32,430 nt of DNA from an uncultured bacterium (GTDB lineage: Bacteria > Verrucomicrobiota > Kiritimatiellia > RFP12 > UBA1067): the NCBI GenBank assembly GCA_902769585.1, contig CACXPT010000012.1, forward strand, positions 1-32,430, read 5' to 3'. Made by a program: the position numbers and the translations under genes. Under the pieces are notes generated by a model that did no database searches, was not told the DNA's origin, and saw only the letters and a list, made by a program, of their open reading frames with translations. Within the stretch, counting starts at the first letter, position 1. The number at the start of each line of letters is the position of its first letter. Of the stretch, positions 1 to 7,710 are shown piece by piece.

Positions 1-115
1 CAACTACGAGAACCTGCAGGTGCGCATCTGCGGCTGGAACGTGCGCTGGAACGACCTCCCGCGCGAACAGCAGGACGCCTACATCCGCCGCGCCGAGGCG
101 ATCGCGGATCGCTGA
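1..115 (+). CDS. Glycyl radical enzyme, C-terminal end (partial)
   Basis: Reading frame 2 is open from the window edge to TGA at 113-115 and gives 37 residues. They contain the motif VRICGWNVRWNDL followed by PREQQDAYIRRAE. This is the C-terminal signature of glycyl radical enzymes (pyruvate formate-lyase family, RVSGY/F-type loop), where the Gly of R-x-C-G-W carries the stable radical and the tail has the usual Leu-x-x-x-Gln-Gln-x-x-Ile/Val-x-x-Arg pattern. The substrate cannot be told from the tail: pyruvate formate-lyase, diol/glycerol dehydratase, choline lyase and others share it. The enzyme is oxygen sensitive, which fits an anaerobe, and needs a radical-SAM activase that is not in the window. 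Its stop lies 5 bp from the stop of the converging gene on the other strand. Confidence 0.85.
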   Translation, partial: NYENLQVRICGWNVRWNDLPREQQDAYIRRAEAIADR

Positions 116-120
116 CGGTT

Positions 121-2093
121 TTACTGGCTCTGGTCCTTGTCGAGACCCGGCATGTTGCGCGCGCCCATCGGTCCGCCGTCCGTGGCGAGGTTCGTGCCGA
201 AACTGCCGGGCTTGAGGCGGTAGTCGCGCGCGGCCGGGTTGACGAATGCCGGGAGGCCCCAGACGGAGTTTGCGTCCAGGCCCGATTCGGACTTGTAGCG
301 GGCGAACTCTTCGGTGCCGTTCCCGAACTTCATCGACCGCGCCTTCGGGTCGCGTTTCCGGTCGCGTCCGGAGACGTGGAGCTCGAAGATCTGGTTCTCG
401 GGCACGAAGTAGAGGTTGTGGTCCATCGCCAGGCCGTCCTGCGCGGCGGGATCCTTCACGCGCCAGTCGTTGAACATGCGCGTGACGCGGTCCGTCGTGC
501 GCACGAAGACGTTGTTGCGCACCACGAAGTTCGTGGTGGCGGCGGGATTGTCGTAGAGCATGAGGTGGGCGCCGTTGGGGTTGGGGCGCTGGTTGTGGCT
601 CCAGCAGTAGCCGGCGTCCACGAACGTGTTGTGCTCGACGAGGATGTTGCAGGTGCGGGACGCGGGGTCGTGGTTCCAGTACTCGACGAGTATTCGGCCT
701 GCCACACCACGTTGTCGCGCCAGACGATGTCGTGCTCCGGCAGCGGGCTGCCGAGAGTCTGGCTCGTGAGGGCCGCGTCGTAGATCTGCCACAGGCGGTT
801 GCGCTCCACCAGGTTGTTGCGGCAATGTCCCCAGAACTCGATGCCGTTGCCGAAACGGACCGGATAGCGATGGCCGGATGCGGAGGTCTGCCAGTACTGA
901 AGTCCGCCGCCGAGCCAGTAGATGTCGCAGTTGCGGATCGTGATGCGCTGCGTGCCGCCGCCGCCGAAGCCGTGCGCGCCGGTGTAGCGGACGGCGAGCC
1001 CATCGTACACGACGTCGTGGCAGCCGCCCTCGTTCACCACCGTGATGGTCTTGGCTAGTTCGACGGACTTGAACATCTCGCCGGGATTGCGCGCGCATTT
1101 CATCACCACGCGCCCTTCCACGGGGTCGTACCAGTAGTCGAGTTCATCCTTGATCTCGTGCGGCCCCCAGAGTCTCTTGACGCCCCACTTCTCGCCGTGG
1201 TTGAGGACGACGATGCCAACGTCGCGCGGGATGAAGCTGCGTTCATCCACCGTCGCCTCCACCAGTCCGAGCGCCTGGATGTCGAGCGAGCAGTCGGGCG
1301 GCATCACGTCGCCGATGCTGAAGTGCAGGGAGCCGTCGCCGCCCGAGCCGGCCAGCACAACGTCAACCTCCTGCCACACAGTCGTCAGCGGCGACGAGCA
1401 TATCTTCGGGATGCCACCGACGAGCCGCGTGGGGAATGGCTTCGCGTACTTCATGAAGTTGAGCGAGCCGATCATAAACGGCTTGCTGGCGCGCATCCGG
1501 AGCTTCAGGACTGCGCACTTTGGCAGGTTCTTCACCTCGGGTCCCCACAGTTGGATGGAACTGCGCTTGAGCACCCTGCGGAAACCCGACGCGTCGGGAC
1601 GCTTCGTGCACGTCGCGCGCACGAAGGTCTCGCCGTTCTCGGTGACCTTGGCGATCTTGCCCTTGGAATTGTCCTGGAATGAACACCCCCACCCGTCGTT
1701 GGAACCGCCCCACAACGCCTTGCCGGTGGTGACGGCCCGCCTCGCCGTGGACCACACGCCGGGCGACTCCTCGAACCAGTCCTCCGGCCGCGAGCGGTCG
1801 ACCGACTGCTCGAGGACGGGCTTGGGGCCTGTGCCGTAGGAGGAGTAGAGGACGGGCCGCCCTTCTTCGCCGCTCTTCGCGGTCAAGGTGCCGCGCCACA
1901 CGCCGCCGCGCTTGAACAGCACCTTGTCGCCCGGCTTGGGTTGCAGGGCGTTCGCCTTCTCGAGGGAACGCCATGCCGTGGCGGGAGTCACGCCGTCGTT
2001 CGAGTCGTTCCCGGCCTCGCTGTCGAGGTAGTATGTGGTCGCCGAGGCCGCAGCTGCGGCGAGGGCCACGGTCATTGCCGCAAGCATCTTCAT
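121..2093 (-). pseudogene. Secreted right-handed beta-helix protein, broken by one frameshift
   Basis: The start ATG at 2093 directly follows the TAG of the upstream gene. The product opens with a signal peptide (MKMLAAMTVALAAAAASA), then YYLDSEAGNDSNDGVTPATAWRS, the usual N-terminus of secreted parallel beta-helix (pectate-lyase-like) proteins. Around residue 465 the frame is lost: the first frame reads WQAEYSSSTGTTTPRP (low complexity), while the -1 frame resumes with EYWNHDPASRTCNILVEHNT and beta-helix-like N/V repeats such as NFVVRNNVFVR, down to the TAA at 121. The length of 1973 nt is one base short of 658 codons. One extra base near 685-690 would restore AEYS-x-EYWN. It could be a real mutation or an assembly/sequencing error. 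Likely role: extracellular polysaccharide binding or lysis; no catalytic residues are assigned. It is the last gene of the operon starting at 5664. Confidence 0.8.
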
Positions 2094-3518
2094 CTATTTC
2101 GTTCCTTTCCCGTCTGAAATCGATTCGAACCGCGCCACGATCGAGCGCTTGAAGTCAGGAAGCATTCCGCCCTTCTCCACCTCCGCCCAGCGGTTCTCCC
2201 ACGGGAGATAGCATTTCAAGCCCTTGGCGAACGGAATCTTCTCGCCGGAGACCGTGGCGGGAGCCTCTCCGCGTACCAGTTCGCTCTCCCAGGTGTTCGA
2301 CTTGTCGCGGCACCACACGAGCGTGGTTCGCGCACCGCGAAGCCCCCATACGCGGAGGCGGCGCGTCTCAGTGTGGAACGGACGGAAATGCTCTGCAGCA
2401 GGATCGACGCCCTTCACCGCCTCGGCGAAGCGCGCGAAGTGCCACCAGAGGTTGTTGCCGTCGAGGTACTGGTGGTCCCAGTGCCAGGGCTGTCCGCATC
2501 CTGCCGAACCGGCGAAGAACGGCGCGAAGATCTCGTCGTGGAGGAGCATGCCGAGCTTGTCCTTGGGATACAGTTCGCTGGGGCCGGTGTGGTTTGGCTT
2601 CACGGCGCCGACCTCGGCGAGGATAGCCGGGGCGTCGGGCCGCCTGTCGAGAAGCTCTCTCACGGAATCCGCCGCCAGCACGTCCATGGGACCACGGCAG
2701 ATGTCCAGCTCTGCGCCTGGATCGAGGTAGCGGTGTACCTGCATGAAGTGGTTGAGGGGAATGCGGCCGAGGTAGTCGTAGTAGTCGTAGGCGGAAGGAC
2801 CAGAGAAGCTGCCGAGGTTCTGCACGGTCATCTGACGCGGGAACATGGCGCGCAGCTCTGCGAGCATGCGGTCGCTCCAGGGACCGACGTCGCTGCGCCA
2901 GGAGCCGAGGCAGTTGATCTCGTTCCAGAGCTCCCAGCACGCGACCGCAGGCGAGTCGCCGAGCCCGAGTTCCCTGAGGCGCCTCGCCTTGCCCAGGTAG
3001 ATGCGCGCACACTCTTCGGAATGGAGGAACTCGCGAATGCTCTTCGCGTGCGGCGCGTACATCGGACGGTTGAAGAACGCGGAGTACATCCCCTTCCCCT
3101 CTTTGCCGGCGGGATATACGGTGCGGAAGCTCTCCAGCGTGAGCTTGAGCCTGATGCCGAGCTCCTCGCAAAGGGCGACCGTCCTCTTCAGCGTGGCCTC
3201 GGCGGCGGGATCGTACTCCCCCGCCCGTTCGGGCATGATCTCGAAGAACGGATGCCCCAGCCATAGACGCACGAAGTTGCCGCCGTTCGCGGCGAAGGCG
3301 CGCAGCCATCCGAAGAACTTCTCCTCGCAGGCGGCGCGCGATCCGGGAGAACCGGCATCGTACATGCGTGGGAAGCAGATGTTGCAGCCAACGGGGACGA
3401 ACGTTCTGCCGTCCGCGTCGGCAAGGTAGCGCGAATCAACGGCGCTCACGTCGAGCGTGCGTGCCGCAGGGAGCGCCGCCGCGCACGCGGACACCAGCGC
3501 AATGACAATTCTCTTCAT
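2094..3518 (-). CDS. Secreted GH5-like (clan GH-A) glycoside hydrolase
   Basis: 474 aa with a signal peptide (MKRIVIALVSACAAALPAA) and a TIM-barrel glycosidase pattern. An N-terminal strand YLADADGRTFVPVGCNICF is followed by NGGNFVRLWLG, then AVACWELWNEIN with the putative acid/base Glu near residue 200, and AILAEVGA with the putative nucleophile Glu near residue 302. The spacing and the W-N-E context match clan GH-A families such as GH5 (mannanase/cellulase type). The barrel is followed by about 100 residues that may form a small beta domain. The exact family and substrate (mannan, glucan, other) cannot be set from sequence alone. ATG at 3518 has GGAG about 8 nt upstream. The stop TAG abuts the ATG of the next gene (beta-helix), so translation is probably coupled. 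It lies 28 bp after the PgpA/SBP fusion gene. Confidence 0.75.
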   Translation of the reverse strand: MKRIVIALVSACAAALPAARTLDVSAVDSRYLADADGRTFVPVGCNICFPRMYDAGSPGSRAACEEKFFGWLRAFAANGGNFVRLWLGHPFFEIMPERAGEYDPAAEATLKRTVALCEELGIRLKLTLESFRTVYPAGKEGKGMYSAFFNRPMYAPHAKSIREFLHSEECARIYLGKARRLRELGLGDSPAVACWELWNEINCLGSWRSDVGPWSDRMLAELRAMFPRQMTVQNLGSFSGPSAYDYYDYLGRIPLNHFMQVHRYLDPGAELDICRGPMDVLAADSVRELLDRRPDAPAILAEVGAVKPNHTGPSELYPKDKLGMLLHDEIFAPFFAGSAGCGQPWHWDHQYLDGNNLWWHFARFAEAVKGVDPAAEHFRPFHTETRRLRVWGLRGARTTLVWCRDKSNTWESELVRGEAPATVSGEKIPFAKGLKCYLPWENRWAEVEKGGMLPDFKRSIVARFESISDGKGTK

Positions 3519-3546
3519 TTCATGACTCCAAAGGCAGAACGGCGGC

Positions 3547-5664
3547 TCACCTGCGTAGCCAGAGATGTTTCTCGGTGCCGTACGGGAAGTCCGTCGGGAT
3601 GTAGTTCCGCAGGCGGTCCCACGCGAGCGAGTACGCCTTGGGGAAGTTGAGGAACACCCACGGGCAGTCCTCGCGGACGATCTCCTGGGCCTTCCTCCAC
3701 AGCTCGTCGCGCTCGGCGGGCGTCTTCGCCGCCATCGCTGCGTCGTACAGGCGGTCGAACTCGGGATTGACGTAGTTGCTGTGGTTCGCGCCCGGCGAGA
3801 CGTTCTTGGAATGGAAGAGCTGGAGGAAGTTCTCCGCGTCCGGATAGTCGCCCACCCAGCCTAGCAGGAAGAGCGAGGCTTGCCCGTCGTTGACGGCCTT
3901 CAGGTACGCGGCCCATGTCATGAACTGCGGCTCGAGCCTGACGCCGATCTTCTCGTAGAAGCTCTGCAGCAGCTCCGCCTGCTCGCGCGCGCTCTGCGTC
4001 GCATGGCCGATGGTGAGCTGGATGGCCACCCTCTTTCCGGTCTTCGGGTCTATGCCGTTCGGGAATCCCGCCTCGACCATCAGCCGCTTCGCCTTCTCGA
4101 CGTCGAACGCGTACGGGAACGGCGTCTCCAGGCGGCCGTTCACGCCGGACGGCACAGGGCCGTCGCACGGGTCCACGCGGTTGTTCATGAACCGCCGCCA
4201 CACAGGGAAGTCGAACGCGCAGTTGAGCGCCTGCCGGAGCTTCTTGTTCTTTCCCAGGAGCGGGTCGCGCATGTTTATGCCGATGTAGGACACCTGCATG
4301 ATCGGCGTCCCGAACAGCTTCATGCCCTTCGCCTCGAGATCGGCCGAGAGCGTGCCGTCGGGCTCCACGATGGCGTCCCAGTTGTCGCGAGACACCTCGC
4401 CAAGGAAGTCGAGCTCGCCGGAAAGGAACATCAGCCACTGAGTCGACGCGTCGTCCACCACAAGGAACTCCAGCGTGTCGAACGGCTTGGTGGGGATTTC
4501 CTTCCACCAGGGCCACGAGGCGTCGCGCTCGAACACCATCCGGTGGTTGCGCCACCATTCCGCCAGACGGTACGGACCGGTGCCGACCGCGTGCTCGTTG
4601 AACTTCACCCCGTACTTCTCCACAGCCTCGCGCGGAACCGCCGCCCAGTACGCCATCGCCGTGAGCCACGGGAAGACGTGCAGCGGCTTCTTGAGCGTGA
4701 TGCGCACCGTGCGCGCGTCCACCGCATCAACCTTCGCGACGGGGTCCATGGTCCACATGCCGCTGGAGGCGTTGGACTTGTCCGCCAGCCGCGCGAGCGA
4801 GTACTTCACGTCCTCCGCCGTCACGAGGCGCCCCTTCCCGTCCGGGAAGCACGGATCGTCCTGGAAGCGCGTCCCCTCTCGGATGCTGTACGTGTAGACG
4901 AGCCTGTCCTCCGACACCTTCGGCAAGTCGCACAGGCATGGCTTGAGCCTGTACGGACGCGAGCCGTACTCCACCTCCAGTAGCGGCTCGTAGACGAGAG
5001 AGATCGCCTTAGAGTCCGGCACGGACGCCGCCTGCAGCGGGTCCATCGAAGCCACGCGCTCGAGAGCACGGCGGTAGGTTGCTGGTGCTTGGTGCTTGGT
5101 GCCTGGTGCTTGGTGCGATGCTGACGCGCCAATATCCTGCCCGCAAGGCTCGCACCAAGCACCAGGCACCATGCACCAAGCACCAATCGAAATGATAGCG
5201 GCCGTGTAGGCGGCGGAGACGACGTCGTCGAAGAGGACGCCGGAGGCGGTGTGGATGTTGCGGTCGATGTAGCGCGCGCCGGGAAGCTTGATCGCGTCGA
5301 GGATGCGGAATAGCAGGAAGCCCGCGATCGCGAGCTGCCACACCGGCAGCGGAGGATTCGGCGGCAGATACCAGAAGAGCGGCACGCATAGCGCCCCAAC
5401 CACCTCGTCCAACACGAAGTGCTTGGGATCGAAATCGTTCCACCGCTTCTGCGCCCACGGCGTCAGCCAGTAGTGGACGGCAGAAAAGGCGACCGCGCAT
5501 GCGAGGCACCAGATGCGCACGGCGAGCGAACCCCACCCCAGGCCGATGGCCACAAGGATCAGGGCCAGCCCCGGCAGCGCGCCAAAAGAACCCGGCACGA
5601 TCGGCGCCAGCCCCAGGAAGAAGCCGCTTGCAAGGAACAGCCTAACCGTCTCTAATTTCTTCAT
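3547..5664 (-). CDS. PgpA-like phosphatase fused to family 5 substrate-binding protein
   Basis: 705 aa from ATG 5664. Residues about 1-160 match phosphatidylglycerophosphatase A: VPGSFGALPG, DEVVG, FRILDAIKLPG and GVLFDDVVSAAY, with several membrane segments. PgpA dephosphorylates phosphatidylglycerol phosphate in the inner membrane. Residues about 195-705 match periplasmic oligopeptide/dipeptide-binding proteins of ABC importers (SBP family 5): SISLVYEPLLE-like opening (AISLVYEPLLE), GTGPYRLAEW, LRQALNCAFD and AYLKAVNDGQASLFLLGW. The linker, residues about 160-194, is encoded by a 35-bp near-perfect inverted repeat. The binding half has no signal peptide or lipobox of its own, so either the PgpA membrane segments anchor it outside or the fusion is an accident of repeat insertion or assembly. 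The reading frame is open throughout. The start at 5664 was chosen because a TGGTATAAT box ends 7 nt before it; an open upstream extension to 5721 runs through the promoter. Confidence 0.75.
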   Translation of the reverse strand: MKKLETVRLFLASGFFLGLAPIVPGSFGALPGLALILVAIGLGWGSLAVRIWCLACAVAFSAVHYWLTPWAQKRWNDFDPKHFVLDEVVGALCVPLFWYLPPNPPLPVWQLAIAGFLLFRILDAIKLPGARYIDRNIHTASGVLFDDVVSAAYTAAIISIGAWCMVPGAWCEPCGQDIGASASHQAPGTKHQAPATYRRALERVASMDPLQAASVPDSKAISLVYEPLLEVEYGSRPYRLKPCLCDLPKVSEDRLVYTYSIREGTRFQDDPCFPDGKGRLVTAEDVKYSLARLADKSNASSGMWTMDPVAKVDAVDARTVRITLKKPLHVFPWLTAMAYWAAVPREAVEKYGVKFNEHAVGTGPYRLAEWWRNHRMVFERDASWPWWKEIPTKPFDTLEFLVVDDASTQWLMFLSGELDFLGEVSRDNWDAIVEPDGTLSADLEAKGMKLFGTPIMQVSYIGINMRDPLLGKNKKLRQALNCAFDFPVWRRFMNNRVDPCDGPVPSGVNGRLETPFPYAFDVEKAKRLMVEAGFPNGIDPKTGKRVAIQLTIGHATQSAREQAELLQSFYEKIGVRLEPQFMTWAAYLKAVNDGQASLFLLGWVGDYPDAENFLQLFHSKNVSPGANHSNYVNPEFDRLYDAAMAAKTPAERDELWRKAQEIVREDCPWVFLNFPKAYSLAWDRLRNYIPTDFPYGTEKHLWLRR
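5083..5185. repeat. 35-bp inverted repeat built from 7-bp units (GGTGCTT), inside a gene
   Basis: The left arm at 5083-5117 and right arm at 5151-5185 are reverse complements with 34 of 35 matches, separated by 33 bases. Each arm is itself a run of about five heptamers of the type GGTGCTT / GCACCAA. It would form a very strong hairpin in RNA or single-stranded DNA. It lies exactly at the boundary of the PgpA and SBP domains of the surrounding gene and is translated as a linker containing GAWCMVPGAWC and SHQAPGTKHQAPAT. Confidence 0.9.
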
Positions 5665-5671
5665 CGATGAA

Positions 5672-5700
5672 ATTATACCAAGCAACCGCCGCCCCGACAA
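5672..5700 (-). promoter_or_regulatory. Promoter of the PgpA/SBP gene, likely leaderless transcript
   Basis: On the minus strand TTGTCG (5695-5700), a 17-bp spacer and TATAAT (5672-5677) preceded by TGG form a sigma-70-type promoter with extended -10. Only 7 nt separate the -10 box from ATG 5664, so transcription should start at or next to the start codon. Confidence 0.65.
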
Positions 5701-5734
5701 GTGGCCAGTCCCATTCACCATTCAGCAGGCATTC

Positions 5735-7528
5735 CTACACTTCTTCGGCAAGGATGCAGTCGCCGCCGTGAAACACGAGGACAAGACGGTGGAGGGCAAC
5801 AGTTTGCAAGTTTGAGAGTTTGAGAGTTTGACGGTTTGAAGGTTGAGGGGCTAGATTCCAAGCAGATACAAGGGCCGGGTCGGCGGAATACTGGTCGAGC
5901 TGCCGGATGGCCTCTGCCTTGATTTTCGCAAGCGCATCAGGCGTGGGCGAGGAATCGCCCGCCTTCACGTACTTCATCTCGATCAGCGCGGCGTGGGCGA
6001 TCTCCGGCCAACGGTCGAGCTGCGGCGCAAGGGCGAGATCGTAGAACCCGCCGCCCGCCTCACGCTCGTGCGTGACGAAGTACGGGCCGCCAGAGGCTGT
6101 GAGGAGCGCGACGATCGTAGACTGCACCACCTTCTCGCCCTCAACCGAATCACGGACGGCGAAGTTCTCCTTCACGATTCCGGAAAGTATGTCTATGAGA
6201 CCTCGCCATTCACCATTCTCTGCGAAATCGCAGAGTCCGTCGTTGATGTCAAACACGCGCTCGTCGATCTTGTGTACGTCAGAGTATGCCGCGGGAATCA
6301 TCTTCGCGGCAAGTTCCTTCAAGGTCTCATTGGGGATGCCGAACACCGTCTTGCCGAATTTCTTGCCGGTGATCGTCGTGATGCCGAGCCAATAGAGGAG
6401 CGAGGTGAAGTTCTCCTTCATCGACAGTTCCCGTGCCTGAAACGATTCAATCAGGGGTTCTTCGAGCGAACCGCCGGCAATCAGCTTCTCAAGAACGTGG
6501 AAATTGCCGTTGAGCCGACGGTCAACCGTGACGAGATGGCGAATCTTCGCATAGTCGGTGCGCAGGTTGGCGTCGATCATGTTGTCGGGCCAGGTCCTTA
6601 CCCGAACTAGCTTGTCGAAGAAGTTTAGAACAAGCGTCGTGTTCGCGAGGGGAGGCGCATCCGCCGAACCGAACCGGCAGTTGTCGAACCAGATGAGCGC
6701 GGCATCGTACGCCTTGTCGGCATCGAACCCGCAGAGCGGTGCATAGTAGTCTGCCATCGTGCGGAGATCGTCATGGCGGAAGCCCGTGAAATCCGCAAAC
6801 ACGGAATCGAGCGAGATGTTCGTGCCGATGTTGAAGCCGCTCGTCACGTCGTCCATCGTCACGGGCGACACGCCGGTGATGAACAGGCGCGTCACGGGAG
6901 CGTTCGTGCCGCTTGTAGCGGTCTTGAGGATCGTGAAGAACTGCTTGAAGAAGCCGTCGCCGTGACAGAGTTCGTCGTATGCCTTCTGCCCGCTCTCCGC
7001 AAGGATCGTGTTCGTGAAGTTGTCGTACTCGTCTATGAACACGTAGAGCTTGTCCGTGGAAGCCCGAACGCCGGAGACGATCTCGTTCATTTTCTTCCGG
7101 CAATCCGGAGCCTTCAGTATCCGCTCGGAAAGCCCCTCCGGCAACAGGGCGGCGTAGTCTCGTGCGAAAGTGTCGCAACGGAGGGCCACGTAATAATCGA
7201 AATCCTCCCGGACATTGTCAGTCTTCTTTGAGATACCGGAGAAGTCGAAGTACAGAGCAAGGTACTTGCCGTGTTCTTCTGTCGGATTCGTCCCTATATC
7301 CGTACCGCCGAACAGTTCCTCGAACCTGTCCGCAAACGCCACGTCATAGTAGTACTGGAGCATCGACACGATGAGCGACTTGCCGAACCGACGAGGCCTG
7401 AGAAACATCGCGTAACGCGTTGTCTCCAGATCGCGTATCTTCGCGGTACGGTCCACGAACCAGGCGTTCGCCTTGCGAATTTCGGCGTAATCCGCCACTC
7501 CGTAGAGTATGGGCCTTTTTTTCTCCAT
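5735..7528 (-). CDS. AAA-ATPase-like / PD-(D/E)XK nuclease-like protein
   Basis: 597 aa. The N-terminus (ILYGVADYAEIRKANAWFVD, then FLRPRRFGKSLIVSML with a Walker-A-like RRFGKS at about 44-51) and LYVFIDEYDNF (Walker B) are the hallmarks of the AAA-ATPase_like family (PF09820). The C-terminal part GGGFYDLALAP and AALIEMKYVKAG matches the attached PD-(D/E)XK nuclease-like domain (PF08011). Such proteins occur in many copies in anaerobic gut bacteria; their role is unproven, with mobile-element or defence links suggested. A stretch of 8-bp repeats at 5801-5848 is read in frame (PQPSNRQTLKLSNLQTV) between the nuclease helices and a last predicted strand HRLVLVFHGGD, and looks inserted. ATG 7528 lies 7 nt after TATACT. 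It is upstream of pgpA but that gene has its own promoter. Confidence 0.85.
   Translation of the reverse strand: MEKKRPILYGVADYAEIRKANAWFVDRTAKIRDLETTRYAMFLRPRRFGKSLIVSMLQYYYDVAFADRFEELFGGTDIGTNPTEEHGKYLALYFDFSGISKKTDNVREDFDYYVALRCDTFARDYAALLPEGLSERILKAPDCRKKMNEIVSGVRASTDKLYVFIDEYDNFTNTILAESGQKAYDELCHGDGFFKQFFTILKTATSGTNAPVTRLFITGVSPVTMDDVTSGFNIGTNISLDSVFADFTGFRHDDLRTMADYYAPLCGFDADKAYDAALIWFDNCRFGSADAPPLANTTLVLNFFDKLVRVRTWPDNMIDANLRTDYAKIRHLVTVDRRLNGNFHVLEKLIAGGSLEEPLIESFQARELSMKENFTSLLYWLGITTITGKKFGKTVFGIPNETLKELAAKMIPAAYSDVHKIDERVFDINDGLCDFAENGEWRGLIDILSGIVKENFAVRDSVEGEKVVQSTIVALLTASGGPYFVTHEREAGGGFYDLALAPQLDRWPEIAHAALIEMKYVKAGDSSPTPDALAKIKAEAIRQLDQYSADPALVSAWNLAPQPSNRQTLKLSNLQTVALHRLVLVFHGGDCILAEEV
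5801..5848. repeat. Octamer repeat array (GTTTGAGA type) inside the ATPase gene
   Basis: About five imperfect 8-bp units (GTTTGCAA, GTTTGAGA, GTTTGAGA, GTTTGACG, GTTTGAAG) run in tandem on the plus strand and are translated on the minus strand near the C-terminus of the AAA-ATPase/nuclease-like protein. Confidence 0.8.
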
Positions 7529-7535
7529 GGCCTAA

Positions 7536-7544
7536 AGTATACCA
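7536..7544 (-). promoter_or_regulatory. Extended -10 box of the AAA-ATPase gene
   Basis: Minus-strand TGGTATACT with TATACT at 7536-7541, seven bases before ATG 7528. No Shine-Dalgarno motif fits in between, so a leaderless mRNA is predicted. The -35 region is weak (TGGCCA at 18 bp). Confidence 0.55.
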
Positions 7545-7583
7545 CAAATTCGCAGACCGTGGCCATGTTTGCCTTTCCCAAGC

Positions 7584-7659
7584 GCCGCCAAGATGGCGGC
7601 GTTCCCAGTCAAAGCCATGTGCAAAGCCCCTAACTGGGAAAGCCGCCTTCTAGGCGGCG
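7584..7659. repeat. Paired REP-like hairpins in inverted orientation (REPIN/BIME-like)
   Basis: Two short hairpins, GCCGCC-aagat-GGCGGC and GCCGCC-ttcta-GGCGGC, sit at the ends. Inside them is an inverted pair TTCCCAGT ... ACTGGGAA. The unit lies between the AAA-ATPase start and the end of the third SUMF1 gene. Hairpin plus conserved-flank pairs in opposite orientation are typical of REP doublets mobilised by RAYT transposases; no RAYT gene is in the window. It may also act as an mRNA 3' end for the SUMF1 operon. Confidence 0.65.
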
Positions 7660-7662
7660 GCG

Positions 7663-7701
7663 TCACTTGCCGAGGTTGGGCAGCTTGATGCCGCGCTTGA
7701 C
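7663..7701 (-). pseudogene. Remnant C-terminal tail of a SUMF1 paralog
   Basis: Minus-strand translation ends RGIKLPNLGK followed by TGA (7663-7665). The same tail ends the neighbouring paralog (stop at 9493), and the DNA is nearly identical over about 30 bases. Here it lies downstream of the TAA of the gene at 7711-9438 and is not part of any long frame. It looks like what was left when the C-terminal domain of that gene was replaced. Confidence 0.8.
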
Positions 7702-7710
7702 TTCCGCACA

